Part shown: piece by piece, positions 41,922 to 52,339 of the stretch | How the letters are laid out: each line of letters starts with the position of its first letter | Numbering within the stretch: the stretch's first letter is position 1 | Assembly: GCA_015179045.1 (NCBI GenBank) | Contig: WHUZ01000010.1 | Span: 62,001 to 126,000, forward strand | Direction of reading: 5' to 3' | Origin: Kalaharituber pfeilii | Taxonomy: Eukaryota; Ascomycota; Pezizomycetes; Pezizales; Pezizaceae | Length of the DNA stretch: 64,000 bases | Notes under the pieces: model-generated | The model's input: the letters and a program-made list of their open reading frames with translations, nothing else | Database searches by the model: none | What the model was told of the DNA's origin: nothing | Made by a program: the position numbers and the translations under genes

Positions 41922-42984
41922 GAAGCCGGAAGAGGGAGGGCGGTCCTTTTCTCGGATAGCAGCAAGATCGAGGATAGCAAGGTGGGGGCGGGTGTATGGG
42001 GGAGATCGGCAGCGGTGGCGGAGGTGGTGGGGAGAACGGCGACGGTTTTCGATGGGGAGGTGAGGGGAGTGAGAAAGGCGCTGGAGAGTGTGGAGGAGGA
42101 GGTCGCTGTACTGATCTGTTTAGATTCTGAGGCTGCCATCATAGCGATCCAGAAGGCAGGCAGGGAGGGAAAGGGAAAAACCGAGGATGTGAGGAGAGTG
42201 GTGGATGCCGTGGCGAGGAGGAAGAAGAAGGGAGGGGACGCGAAACTGATGTGGGTCAAGGCTCATATCGGAATTGCAGGGAATGAGAAGGCTGATGAGT
42301 GGGCAAAGAAGGGGACGGCGGTGGAAGGGAAAGAGGTGGCCACCGGGAGCGGGGTGCGCCAGAGGATTAAGGCGTGGAGGAAGGAGAGGAGGGAGGTAGA
42401 AGGTTTCGGGAGGGGGAAAGTAATGGAGTGGAATAGGACAGCGGTGTCCAACTTCACAGCATTGCGACTGGAGAGAGGAAGATGCAGGGTGTGGTTAAAG
42501 AGGATGGGAGTGGCGGAATCGGAGAAGTGCAGCTGCGGGGAGGCCCAGACGGGGGCGTACCTAGCCTTCCAGTGCAGTCAGCAGAGGTTTCGCCCAGAAG
42601 GCTTTAGAAAATGGGGGGATATGGAGAAGAACTGGAAAAGGACAGCAGAGAATGGGGAGGAGTGGGATGAGTTGGAAAGGTTCTTCTCCGGGATCAGGTT
42701 CTAGGGCGCCGTGCGGTTTGCCGTCGGGGAAGTTTGCTTGCCGGGGTGCGAAAGTGTGGAGAAGAGGAGAGGGGGGAGAGGGGGAGATATATAGTGGAGC
42801 CTCCCTAAGGCAGAAACCGGAAGGTCCGTCCGGAGGTTTCTGGAATCAGGTGGTAGAAGTAGATAGAAATTTCTTTGTTTGTTAAGCCTGTCTCCGGGCT
42901 TCGAGGTCTTGCCCAGGGACCCTGCCATGGCCACGTGCTACAAGCGGGGTTATGTGATCTAAATAAAAAAAATAAAAAAAAAAA
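41922..42984 (+). mobile_element. LINE B 3' fragment, 11-bp TSD
   Basis: TSD TAACAATCGAG at 41911-41921 and 42985-42995. Contains the RNase H and zinc domains, UTR, tail B (GCCATGGCCACGTGCTACAA) and an A-rich tail. Confidence 0.9.
41982..42704 (+). CDS. LINE B RNase H/zinc domain, 5'-truncated copy
   Basis: 240 codons with no internal stop, over 85% identical by eye to the end of the full LINE B ORF2: ICLDSEAAIIAIQKAGREGK, WVKAHIGIAGNEKADEWAKK, CSCGEAQTGAYLAFQC. The His of the zinc motif is replaced (GAYLAF for GEHLAF). The Met used is internal; upstream codons at 41922-41981 (FSDSSKIEDS) show Gly to Ser in the first RNase H motif. Confidence 0.8.
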   Translation: MGAGVWGRSAAVAEVVGRTATVFDGEVRGVRKALESVEEEVAVLICLDSEAAIIAIQKAGREGKGKTEDVRRVVDAVARRKKKGGDAKLMWVKAHIGIAGNEKADEWAKKGTAVEGKEVATGSGVRQRIKAWRKERREVEGFGRGKVMEWNRTAVSNFTALRLERGRCRVWLKRMGVAESEKCSCGEAQTGAYLAFQCSQQRFRPEGFRKWGDMEKNWKRTAENGEEWDELERFFSGIRF

Positions 42985-43132
42985 TAACAATCGAGCTAGG
43001 CTTCTTTCCCTCTCTCCTTTCTTTTCTTACCAACCATCTTACCACAACAATCTTTCCCATCCATAGGTTTACCTCTTCTATCCAATCTCTTACTTTTCCA
43101 ATTTTCTTCATTACTACTATTCCATACCTATC

Positions 43133-43350
43133 AGTGGTAATAATATAGCAACTTCGAGCAGCAACTTACAAGTGGCAACTTATCAGAGACAATAGGGCTG
43201 TGCTAGCAGTCAGAAACTGGCTATCAATTATGCCTGATAGCAGAAAGTTTCTCTATAATCATCACTGGTGATACGTAGAGGTATCTAGTGGTACTTGTAC
43301 TATAGCAACGTTCCTGAGTGAGCTGGCCCGGTTCGTCGGTAGGCCAGAAA
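43133..43350 (-). mobile_element. Partial copy of the TGTTCTGGCC-type TIR element
   Basis: Complement of the subterminal region at 13600-13860: CAAGTTGC repeats, TAGGTACCT-like block, and the terminus CCGGTTCGTCGGTAGGCCAG near 43324-43345. Confidence 0.65.
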
Positions 43351-43386
43351 AACAGGCGGGTCCATTGCATAGTTGTATAACATATA

Positions 43387-44233
43387 CTCTGTTTCACCAC
43401 ATCTCGACGCACACCATAATTCGACGCACTTTCCTACCAAAACTGAGCGAATGAGAACCTGTATATCCCCACGCACACAACCTACTTTTCCATGCGCCTT
43501 TCAGGAGGCTTAAAGCAAGCAAGCATCATTCTTCAGATCCTGCATCGCTACTTTAAAAAAACGGTAGTTATGAATGAATTATATCTCTGACATTTTCACA
43601 TAAGTCTTAGCATATATTTTTGCAGTAAAATTGCAGATATAGAAATCTACCCACTGCACCTACAATTAATTCAATAAAAATGTTTGAACATTTCATTTGG
43701 ATAACCTATCACTATGGAGATATACATGAATGGCATCAACATAATCCTTGAAGTAATTGTTGAACTGTTCAAAGTATTTTCATTCTCATAGAATTGTTGC
43801 ATATCAATAGTAACGGAAGAGCACCTGAAAATATATATCAGCATGCCAACTATGCAATATATTAAAATGGACTGAATAAAATCAAGTGAATCAATATACA
43901 ACTAGAGGACGCCCTTTGATCACAAGACAATTGCCATTGGTGTGATAGTGCTAACAAAGAGTAGTATGTTCAGTCCGCTGAAATATTGTATGAGAATCCC
44001 ATACAAATAGATGCCAAGACATTGTTACAAATTTCGCGGTGCCATAATTCCTTGAGAATGCTTTCTTTGAGCAGGCAGAGGTGCTAAACATGAAGAACAA
44101 GCATTTATTAGTGTCTCTAAATAGCGCTTACAAAATTCTGCTCTAGTGGTTGAGGTACATGCTCTTTTGCGTGGCTAGTTTGGTGGGAAAGTGCGTCGAA
44201 TTGTGGTGTGCGTCGAGATGTGGTGAAACACAG
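43387..44233. mobile_element. 847-bp TIR element, relative of 32142-32986
   Basis: TA at 43385-43386 and 44234-44235. Ends CT(C/G)TGTTTC then ACCACATCTCGACGCAC and ACCATAATTCGACGCAC in tandem, then TACCAAAACTG. The inner ATCCCATACAAATAGATGCC matches the 32 kb element. No ORF of note. Confidence 0.8.
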
Positions 44234-44235
44234 TA

Positions 44236-46124
44236 TGGGTAACTTCTTACGCTCCGAAGAAAGTGCAGGCGCAGAAGTCAAGTGTACTCGCGAAGGGAGT
44301 TTACGGCAGGGGGTAACACTGGCGACTTGACTAGTGTGGTGGTACTCTCAACAAGTGCTTGGTTCCTCGCAGCAAGTGAGTAAGTAAGCACGGGCGGTTG
44401 GCACCTTCAGCACTGAATGTGAGTACTTTGAGCCTATGCCAAGGCGATAATAAGTAGCCATAAAATGCGTATAGGCTGTCCCATGGAATGCAATTAGACT
44501 ACTGATCGCCAGATCTCGCCATAGCCCGTAGGGCGGTATGCGAGTAATGACATTTAGAAAATAAGAAAAACGACTGATTTTCATAGACTATTGTCAGCGC
44601 CAAACCTGTCTTCGAACAGGGTCAGCCCAAGCAGATCTCTTTGTTCTTTGTAAATGATCCCCAATCCTGCGGTGAACACTCAGACAACAAAAAAAAAAAA
44701 AAAAAAAGTCCCGTTAGCAGTGGCGGCAATGCAGTATTACGCTACGTGAGTATTATTCAGATTGAAGATTTGCTTCAAAAGTGGTAAATCTGTATCGCAA
44801 CTTTGACTGACCCATGATTCAGAACCCACTGTATCTAGAGGAAACTAACAATCACGTGGTCACCTCCCAAGCAGGTTTTCTACTGAACATGCCAAGACTT
44901 GGTGATAAGTTCATAGTGTGGTGTTTGAGGGAATACAGGATTACATTTGCAATCTACGTAGGTGCAGCCATTGCTATGCACATTTGAGGTGTACTTTTTT
45001 ACTCGCCTCACATAAAGTAGCGGGGAGTATGTTTCTACGCACGACTGCACGTTTGATTGTGGAAGTTACGTGTTGGCGGAACGACGTACTCCCCGCCATA
45101 GTAATTTTGTACCATACTGTTGACCAATCATATCCATTGGTGTGTCAGTGTATCAATCGCAAGCACCGAGCGAATGCCAATAAATCTCCTCATTCCGACT
45201 CTATCTCAATTTGTTATTATTCGAATTAGCATGTGTTTACTCATCGATGGCACACAATGGAATAGGAAGAAATTGGATGATAATGGAAAGGAGAGAGCTA
45301 GAGGGGGATCACTATGGTACAAAATTACTATGGCGGGGAGTAAAGCGTAACCTCCTGCGGGGAGTTGCGGGGAGTAAGTTGTTCCAACAACGCGTAACTT
45401 CGACAAGTAAATGTGCATAGGAATGGCTGCACCTACGTAGAGTGCAAATGTACCCTGTATCATTTCCTATTCCCTCAACACCACACTATGAACGCATCAC
45501 CAAGTCTTGGCATGTTCAGCAGAAAACCTGATTGGGAGGTGACTATGTGATTATTAGTTTCCTCTAGATACAGTGGGTTCTGAGTCATGGGCCAGTCAAA
45601 GTTGTGATATTGATACAGATCTCCCACTTTTGAACCAAATCCTCAATTCAAATAATACTCAGGTAGCGTAACACTGCAGTGCCGCCCACTGCTGAATTCT
45701 GCTGTACATTCATCACTGTATATGGGGCTATTCTCTGTGTGTTTACCGTAGCAACGGGGATCAACCACAAAGAAAGAAAAAAGAACGAAAAAATGATCTG
45801 CTTGGGCTGACCCTCTTCGAAAGCAGGTTTGGCACTAACACTAGTGTATGAAGAACAGTAGTCTAACTGCATTGCATGGGACACCCTATATGCATTCTAT
45901 GGCTACCAATTATCGCCTTGGCATAGGCACAAAGTACTCACATTCAGTGCTTAAGGTGCTAACCGCCGGTGCTTACTTACTCACTTGCTGCGAGGAACTA
46001 AGCACTTGCTGAGAGTACCACCACACTAGCCAATTCACTAGTGTTACCTGCAGCCGTACACTCCCTATATGAGTACACGTGACTTATCCGCCTGTGATTA
46101 CTTCGGAGTGTAAGAGGTTACCCA
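44236..46124. mobile_element. 1.89 kb foldback element
   Basis: Inverted arms of roughly 700 bp (44236-45000 and 45410-46124) starting TGGGTAAC(T/C)TCTTAC, flanked by TA (44234-44235 and 46125-46126). The arms are diverged by eye (perhaps 15%). The centre holds a smaller inverted pair, ACTCCCCGCCATAGTAATTT, at 45080-45120 and 45310-45340. No transposase seen. Confidence 0.8.
44507..44571 (+). mobile_element. Tail A mini-retroposon in the foldback left arm
   Basis: Hairpin with inner stem GCCC-GTA-GGGC and a decayed A-tail. The opposite arm of the foldback lacks it, confirming insertion; TSD approximately ACTGAT. Confidence 0.8.
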
Positions 46125-46126
46125 TA

Positions 46127-46797
46127 ATTTTTGTACTACAGTGGATAGAATGGTCTGCCGGCTTGGCATACCGGCCCCGGGTCGTAGGCATCTCCCACTT
46201 CGTCAGTAAGGAAAGACCGAGAGTAAGAGAAAGCGACTGTACTGGACTAAAGTACATATCCCTTCTCACATGAGTTGCATGGGAAGGAGCCATCTACAGG
46301 TGGGAGAATGAAGAGATTTTGTAGACAAAGACAGTAGCACTAGAACGATCATGGTAAGTCAACACACATACACATACGCATACATACTTCACATGCACTA
46401 CCACTAGCACGATGAACAAGAGAGGCCATGAGAGAAGAGTCTTCAATCATGCATTGAGGTTATTGCTATGTCGACCATCGTTTGGCTGCTGCGAAGTCCG
46501 CTGTAATCGGCTGTTCGCCATTCAGTAACTCGACTCGACTTAACCGACTTACAAATAAGTAGGCTGCCAGCTATGATTAACATCACCTGCACGATTACTG
46601 GTACAGCCACTGTGAAGTTTAACTCTGGCGATAGCATTTCATGGCGGAGGATTGAGGTCTTCCCCATCGCGATGTCTCTGTCCATTGTGACTGGACAAAT
46701 GAAGGGATATCTCCAGGCTACCCGGGCTTATGCTTAAAGCATGCACTGATCTACTAGGTAGTACTGTACTAGTACAAGTACGTACAACCACTGTCCT
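46127..46797. other. No gene recognised
   Basis: Short ORFs only; nothing supportable. Confidence 0.35.
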
Positions 46798-46809
46798 AAC
46801 TGCGGGGTT

Positions 46810-46868
46810 TTTTTTTTTTTTTTTTTTATCACGTGACCCCGCTTGTAGCTGTTCGCCATGGCAGGGCG
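46810..46868 (-). mobile_element. Hairpin-only tail B retroposon
   Basis: T-run, ATCACGTGACCCCGCTTGTA, then GCTGTTCGCCATGGCAGGGC; TSD AACTGCGGGGTT at 46798-46809 and 46869-46880. Confidence 0.95.
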
Positions 46869-46960
46869 AACTGCGGGGTTAATTATGATTGAAATTCCAA
46901 TTCTCGTTGAACGACAGAACGACACTGCCTCTTTCGAACTACTGCCTCATATCACATCGC

Positions 46961-47010
46961 AGGGCGGCATGCGAGTACTGATATACAAAAAAAAAAAAAA
47001 AAAAAAAAAA
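46961..47010 (+). mobile_element. Tail A mini-retroposon truncated in the loop
   Basis: AGGGCGGCATGCGAGTACTG, ATATAC and poly(A); TSD ATCACATCGC at 46951-46960 and 47011-47020. Confidence 0.9.
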
Positions 47011-47738
47011 ATCACATCGCGTCAGCTCATATATACCAGTATTTTCAAGGTATACAGACGTGAACGAAATTGTTCGAATTTGTTTTACGTTACCCCGCAG
47101 TATGACGGAAAAAAGCCTGGGAAAAGTGAAAGTTATGATAAGGTTTGGTTTTGCGGGTTGTTCAACGTTCCAGCAGGCTACGCTAATGAAATTGCAAGAT
47201 AAACAAGGAGAATTTTACGGTTAACCACGTTAAGTAGCAAGGTTGCTGGTGACACAACGATGGTTGAGTCTTACTCTTCCTGGGTCGCTCAATGGAATAC
47301 CCATCAAGTCGTCGTAAGCTCTCTACTTCGTACAGGACGCTGACTTCTGCAACATGCTGTAGACTTCAGCTCCCATTATGTGACTACCCTTCAGCCTTCA
47401 GCGCGGGTGTAACATGATCCATGCAGATTTTATATCCCTGTCTATATGTGGTGATACGCACCCTGGCACCCACACCATCCTCTATGAAAGATTGCAGAAA
47501 TACGAGAAATGGTGCACCAGAAGCAGGGTTGGTATGTGACATAAAAAGATTACAGGGGCAGTTTTGTGACAGGGAAATAGTACAACGAGAAAGAAAACGA
47601 CAAGAGATGCTGGAGACACCAGAATTTTTGGATTTTAGAAAAATTAATTGTGACGTCAGATGGCTTTTGCCAGGACATGGCATTTGATGGCCAACTTGCT
47701 CCGTTCTAGATTTGATGTGACGTTTACTCGGTCGCCAG

Positions 47739-47746
47739 TATAAAAG
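47739..47746 (+). promoter_or_regulatory. TATA box of the 47980 gene
   Basis: TATAAAAG, 241 bp before the ATG. The equivalent position upstream of the paralogue has TATAAAGA at 49792. Confidence 0.6.
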
Positions 47747-47768
47747 CCTCCGAACCTTGCCTTTCACC

Positions 47769-47848
47769 TTGCAAGTCATCATCCCGAACAGCACATTTGG
47801 ACTTGCATCTTGGAAGTCATCATCCCGAACAGCGCATTTGGACTTGCA
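47769..47848 (+). repeat. 41-bp tandem duplication in the leader
   Basis: Two copies of an AAGTCATCATCCCGAACAGC...CATTTGGACTTGCA unit, period 41 bp, 2-4 differences. The paralogue's leader has one copy (49830-49865), which accounts for the ~43 bp difference in TATA-to-ATG distance. Confidence 0.8.
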
Positions 47849-47979
47849 AGTGGTACGACGTTTAAAAAGTTTCTTCAAGTATATATACTGTTTTACCTTA
47901 GCTCGCAAACTTCATTGATATTGTTTGACTGACTTTATCTCCTCCTAGAACGGCTTCCCCGAGGTTTGCAATTACCGAT

Positions 47980-48321
47980 ATGGAGAAGCTCGACCTTTAT
48001 AATGTCACCATAGAGAACAAGTGCTCATTACCGATACATATTGACCCTCAAGTTACGAGCTCGGGTCAGTCCGGTGGAATCAAGATCAAGACGGGAGAAA
48101 AAGCAACAGACTGTTCTGGTCCTCTTCACATCATTACGATTCCGAATATCGATAGCAGCTTCGTTGCTGATGCAGGGACGTACGAACCTGAACGCAGTGC
48201 GAGACTTGAGGGGGGATGCTTAACGATTTTGCCGCAAGACAAAGACCATCTTATTGGGTTGATCACTGGCGGGCGCCATCCCGAAGATTCAAGAATTACC
48301 TTCAAGAAGGTTGCTGTGTGA
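47980..48321 (+). CDS. Small beta-rich protein, paralogue 1
   Basis: 113 residues, single exon, no signal peptide or membrane segment, so probably cytosolic. Alternating hydrophobic/polar residues (NVTIENKCSLPIHI) suggest a beta-sandwich. Shares with the protein at 49990 the N-terminal (N/D)VTIEN, the middle GGCLTILPQD/NGTLIIELSD and the end TGGRHPEDSRITFKK/LGGRGESEIITFK. The start is supported by the homologous start in the paralogue and by the shared promoter. No family recognised and no catalytic residues evident. Confidence 0.65.
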   Translation: MEKLDLYNVTIENKCSLPIHIDPQVTSSGQSGGIKIKTGEKATDCSGPLHIITIPNIDSSFVADAGTYEPERSARLEGGCLTILPQDKDHLIGLITGGRHPEDSRITFKKVAV

Positions 48322-48442
48322 TGTATGATACTTGTGATTTACCTCTGATACTGTGTTTCAATTTGTATTGGTTACAACCTTCATGGAGAGGTTTTCTTTC
48401 ACTCCGGTTGCAATGAAAGGAGGGCGTTGAGGTCAAGCGGAT

Positions 48443-48505
48443 GCCCTGCCATGGCGAACAGCTACAAGCGGGGTCATGTGATATTAAAAAAAAAAAAAAA
48501 AAAAA
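48443..48505 (+). mobile_element. Hairpin-only tail B retroposon
   Basis: GCCCTGCCATGGCGAACAGC, GCGGGGTCATGTGATATT, poly(A); TSD GAGGTCAAGCGGAT at 48429-48442 and 48506-48519. Confidence 0.95.
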
Positions 48506-48519
48506 GAGGTCAAGCGGAT

Positions 48520-49780
48520 AGAAACTGAGATAACTGAGGAGAGACGAAAGCCCTGAATAGAAAGAGTTTCCTGCCGTATGTTATGAATCATTTGGGAAAT
48601 TCCTGTGACGAAGGGAGGGGGCATGTAGTCATAATCAAAATGGTATCTAGGAGCTGATACAATTAACTTCGTATTTTTTACCGCTACGGTATGGTTAATA
48701 ATCGCCAAGATCCGCTAATGCATGAAACGTCACTTCGACCTCTCAACGTGCGTTGGCTCTGTGTCTCTAACCTTCAGCCCCTCAGCTAACCTTATGACCT
48801 CATGGCCCTATCGATCCATGCAGCACTCTTGCGGACCTGTACCATCCTGTACCGCAGACCTGCTTCCTCTGTCTTGGCTCTCTCCAAGCGGCGATTATTT
48901 CGATTCAGTTTACTAGGTTGCCAGCGATAAGGGTATATACCTCGCTTGCATGTAGAGTGCATTAGAGTCTATTTCTCCCGCGTAGAGTCGCGCTCCCAGC
49001 CAGTTTTTTTTTATATCAGTACCCCAGCCAGTGGAAATCAAAACACACGGCAAACAACACGAGGGGGGATAACCCCCGTGTGTCTTGATACTCCCCGCGT
49101 ATGGTTGCACTCGAATAAATCTCGAGGAACTCTTATTGTACGCATCACAATCATTTCAAATGCGATGTCTCACCGCAACCGTGTTCAACGATTGATCATG
49201 GTGGTGCGTTGATACTGACAGCACCTACATATTATGAGAATCGATAGGCAGCAAGCGGGGTTGTGACTGAAATAGGAAAAGAGAAACAGGAAAAAGAAAG
49301 AAAATGATTGTGGGTGCAGGCGTGCCTCCCTCCGAGTAATGCAGATGCTAACACGCGCACTGCCAGCTTGGCTTCCACGAGCTTTTAGTATCATGCAGCA
49401 ATGTTTCGCTGCGGACGATCGCAGTTTCCTTCAGGGCACAAACTTGGCAGGTTACTGTGATTGTTAGTTTCGTATCCGATAAACCAATTAGAGTATAGCT
49501 CGATTTTCCAGATTTTCCATAATACGAGTTCTTCCTACAGTCCTGACCAACAGTGCAAATCATTGCAATGTCACCTTTAGTCGTTTGGATACAGGTTATG
49601 AGCGGATGCTGTGTTTCAGTGAGTACATTGCCAGATGCTTAGCACATGATTTCATCCCATCAGCGCGAAGTAACATAGCCACTGTTTTCAGCTGAAGAAA
49701 TCAGACGGAATGTGTCATCATCAGAAGATGGTCAATTATGAAGGTGGTGGGCAGCTCAATATATTGAAGCAGAGATTTGC
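48520..49780. other. No gene recognised apart from an 18-bp insertion
   Basis: Intergenic space between the two paralogues; only short ORFs. Confidence 0.35.
49005..49022 (-). mobile_element. 18-bp tail A insertion
   Basis: TTTTTTTTATATCAGTAC lies between two copies of CCCAGCCAGT (48995-49004 and 49023-49032). It equals the last ~10 bases of tail A (GTACTGATAT) plus A8 on the minus strand. Confidence 0.75.
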
Positions 49781-49791
49781 TCCGTCGCAAG

Positions 49792-49799
49792 TATAAAGA
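49792..49799 (+). promoter_or_regulatory. TATA box of the 49990 gene
   Basis: TATAAAGA, 198 bp before the ATG, within a leader that aligns with the one before 47980 (shared ATCATTGATATTGTTTGAC-like block near 49925). Confidence 0.55.
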
Positions 49800-49989
49800 T
49801 CACTCAAACCTTGCTTTTCAACCTGCAAAATCATCATCACGAACATCAGGTTTGCACTTGCAATTGGTACCGTAAATACATCTCTTCAAGTATCTACCGT
49901 GCTGCCTTATCTCACAAGCATCATCATTGATATTGTTTGACAGACTTCATCTCGTCCTCGAGTAGCACTCCAGAGGCGCGCATATACCA

Positions 49990-50322
49990 ATGTCTCACCA
50001 ACTGAAACGGCTCGACGATGTCACTATCGAGAACCATTCATCAAGAGAGATAACTATTGGTGCGGACAACGACGGCACGACCTTCACCATCGGGTCAAAG
50101 CAGAACAAGCCGAATTATACTGGTTCTTTTGCATTCGTCAGTTTTCCTGATTTCGGTGACGTCGGTACTTCATCAAAGTATTACAAAGCTTGGTGCAGTG
50201 TTCCAGAGCTGGCCAATGGCACATTAATAATTGAGTTGTCGGACGAAAATATACCCTTTGGGCGATTCCTTGGTGGTAGGGGTGAGAGTGAAATAATCAC
50301 CTTCAAGTTGGAAGCCGAGTGA
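49990..50322 (+). CDS. Small beta-rich protein, paralogue 2
   Basis: 110 residues, single exon, no secretion signal. N-terminus MSHQLKRLDDVTIENHSSRE; contains a KQNKPNYTGSFAFVSFPDF segment and ends LGGRGESEIITFKLEAE. Clearly homologous to the 47980 protein, but divergent (roughly a quarter of positions identical by eye), while the promoter and leader are more conserved than the coding region. Function unknown. Confidence 0.65.
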   Translation: MSHQLKRLDDVTIENHSSREITIGADNDGTTFTIGSKQNKPNYTGSFAFVSFPDFGDVGTSSKYYKAWCSVPELANGTLIIELSDENIPFGRFLGGRGESEIITFKLEAE

Positions 50323-50329
50323 ACTGGTT

Positions 50330-51340
50330 ATGGCAAGAGTAACCTACCTCTACCGATTATTTTGCACCATTGTCTTTCTAACATCTATTAGTTGAATCTT
50401 TAACGGTACGTTTTCTTGTTTACTCTGGTGTTATGGGAAGTCGGGCATCCCAGTTGTGTGGATTGACAGGGACTTGGGAGAGACAACAGGTCTTGGACGG
50501 AAGGGATTTTCTACCATTTTTCGCATGGAAGTTGTTAGCGCGGAGAGGAAGCCCGGACTGTATGGCAGCAGAGGAGACCATTAGGGGGTTGTATTGTTAC
50601 ACTGTCAATCTACATCAGATTCAATTCAATTGACGATTTGAGGATAGAATAAAGCCTTACAGAATTCTTCCATCATTTTGGAATCTGGGTGAGCATAATT
50701 GCATGTTCATCCTATTACGATGAGGGGTGCCGGAAGTGATTATATTTCTGATTGCAATGATTCGAGCACAGATCTAGCCCCAAAACAACGTGCGGTCTCC
50801 TCTAACGAAGTATGGTGGCAGGGTAAATTATCTTGGCAGCCCTACGGCTGTGGGTAGAAACACCTTGTCATTCTCGTTCTATGACAGTAGTGGTTGTCAC
50901 TGAATAACTGAGAATGGTTACCAGAGGTTGTCAGAAAATACGCCAATCAAACTAGCAGGAACCGTGAGGTACCTCTTATAACCCTGCGAAACTTACTAGC
51001 AAGTCAAATATGAATTACGACGACTAAACACCCTACACATCCCCGCAATATATGCGCATCAACTTTTTACATGCGGTACGTCCCATCTAAGCCAATGATC
51101 TGTAATTTAGCAAGAGCTCAGCACCAATGTAAAAGCTATCATGATGCTCATGGTTCTTGATTCAGATGTAGAATCCGACTCAGATTTAGAGGCAATGGCC
51201 AAGATATGCTTCTTACGTCAGTACAATGTTTCAGGGTGAATCGACGTGTTAAGAAGACATAAATATGAATAGCATATGTGTGCGTTATTTGTGGTTGTAG
51301 ATGCGCGATAAAGGAGACTGGACATTTTGTAGGAGGGCGA
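50330..51340. other. No gene recognised
   Basis: No domain, tandem repeat or TIR seen. A 66-codon ORF at 50433-50633 has nothing to support it. Confidence 0.35.
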
Positions 51341-51348
51341 AAAAGAGG

Positions 51349-51412
51349 TTTTTTTTTTTTTTTTTTTTTTATATCATTAATCGCATGCCGCACTATGGGC
51401 TATGGCGATTGT
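51349..51412 (-). mobile_element. Tail A mini-retroposon
   Basis: T-run, ATATCATTAATCGCATGCCG, then hairpin remainder ending CTATGGCGATT. Outer pair A-U; the inner stem has one mismatch. TSD only approximate (GAAAAAGG-like). Confidence 0.75.
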
Positions 51413-51439
51413 ATGAGAAAAGGAAATCTGAGACTGTGA

Positions 51440-51531
51440 CGGTAGTTGTGACTTGAATGCGGTAGACTATGTTGCACAGTCCGGGCCCATAACCTGGGCC
51501 GGAAAATGGAAGAAATGAACAGCTACTGTAG

Positions 51532-51567
<36 letters not shown>

Positions 51568-52170
51568 CATTACTCGCGTGCCGCCCTGGGGGCTATGGCG
51601 AGATTAGTTACATGAGATTAGATACATATGAAGGTAGAAGAAAAGGAATAAGAAAAAATCCTGTGTGTCTCCTATGCCCCTGCCCACTCCAAGATGTCTC
51701 TTAGTGGGTCTGTGTCCTTGCTCTTCGGAGGAGTGACCAAGTCTTGCATGCCTCCTGGCCACTGCTACTGTAGAATGGGATGAAGAAGCTAAGCGAGCCA
51801 CTGGTACTATCTTCCTCAAGTGAATCTGCCAAAAAACATATACATGATCTTCGGAACCCAGTAGAAGTTTGGCAAAAGCTTCGAAAGATTTATAAAGCGA
51901 CAGGATGTTCAGGCTGGAGAAATCTATTCACATTACGTCTGGACCAAAACCGACGAAAATCTGCAATGTCATCCGATACTCAAATTGTCACAGAAGATGG
52001 ACCTGCAACATTAGCAGCTAGGTTCCATAAAAAAGCCACGATTATCTACACAATGTGGTCACTGCAATCGTACTGGTCATTATAAACGAGATTGCTGGGA
52101 TAAGGATCCTGAGAAACGTCCACCAGCAAATTCTGCAAGAATCTGTCAACTTTATCCCACCGCATGATCT
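51440..52170 (+). pseudogene. Copia-type gag remnant (second copia family)
   Basis: After removing the insertion at 51534-51763 the plus strand reads EWDEEAKRATGTIFLKLNES, AKKHIHDLRNPVEVWQKLRK (a UBN2-type copia gag segment) and, in another frame near 52050, the zinc knuckle CGHCNRTGHYKRDC. Not part of the 9-16 kb element. Frameshifted; no LTR found. Confidence 0.7.
51534..51763 (-). mobile_element. LINE A 3' fragment, 230 bp, 12-bp TSD
   Basis: TSD GCTACTGTAGAA at 51522-51533 and 51764-51775. Nearly identical to bases 1-223. Confidence 0.95.
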
Positions 52171-52299
52171 CGTAATCTGTAGTTTCACAACAGGTAAGCA
52201 ACTCTTGTCCTGTGTCCACCGCCGGCGTTTATTATCAATGATGTAGTGCTATGTACTCGAGTACATATACGACGCCGACTTCTGCAAGTGTTGTTGAAC

Positions 52300-52339
52300 T
52301 TTTTTTTTTTTCTTTTATATCAATGCTCGCATGCCGAAA
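52300..52339 (-). mobile_element. Tail A mini-retroposon truncated in the hairpin
   Basis: T/C-run, ATATCAATGCTCGCATGCCG, flanked by TGTTGAAC and TGTTGAGC. Confidence 0.7.

Larger units (their letters stand above)
41640..43130 (-). mobile_element. Half-LINE B copy split by a LINE B fragment
   Basis: 41640-41921 and 42996-43130 together are the complement of the gag C-terminal domain and UTR of half-LINE B (compare 35150-35540). Tail is not preserved on the left. Confidence 0.65.

Noticed and set aside
46140..46200. GC-rich GCCGGCTTGGCATACCGG resembling a tRNA arm
   Set aside because: No B box and no cloverleaf.
47980..50322. Assigning the two small beta-rich proteins to a named lectin- or aegerolysin-like family
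   Set aside because: Only a general beta-strand pattern is shared; no diagnostic motif was seen.
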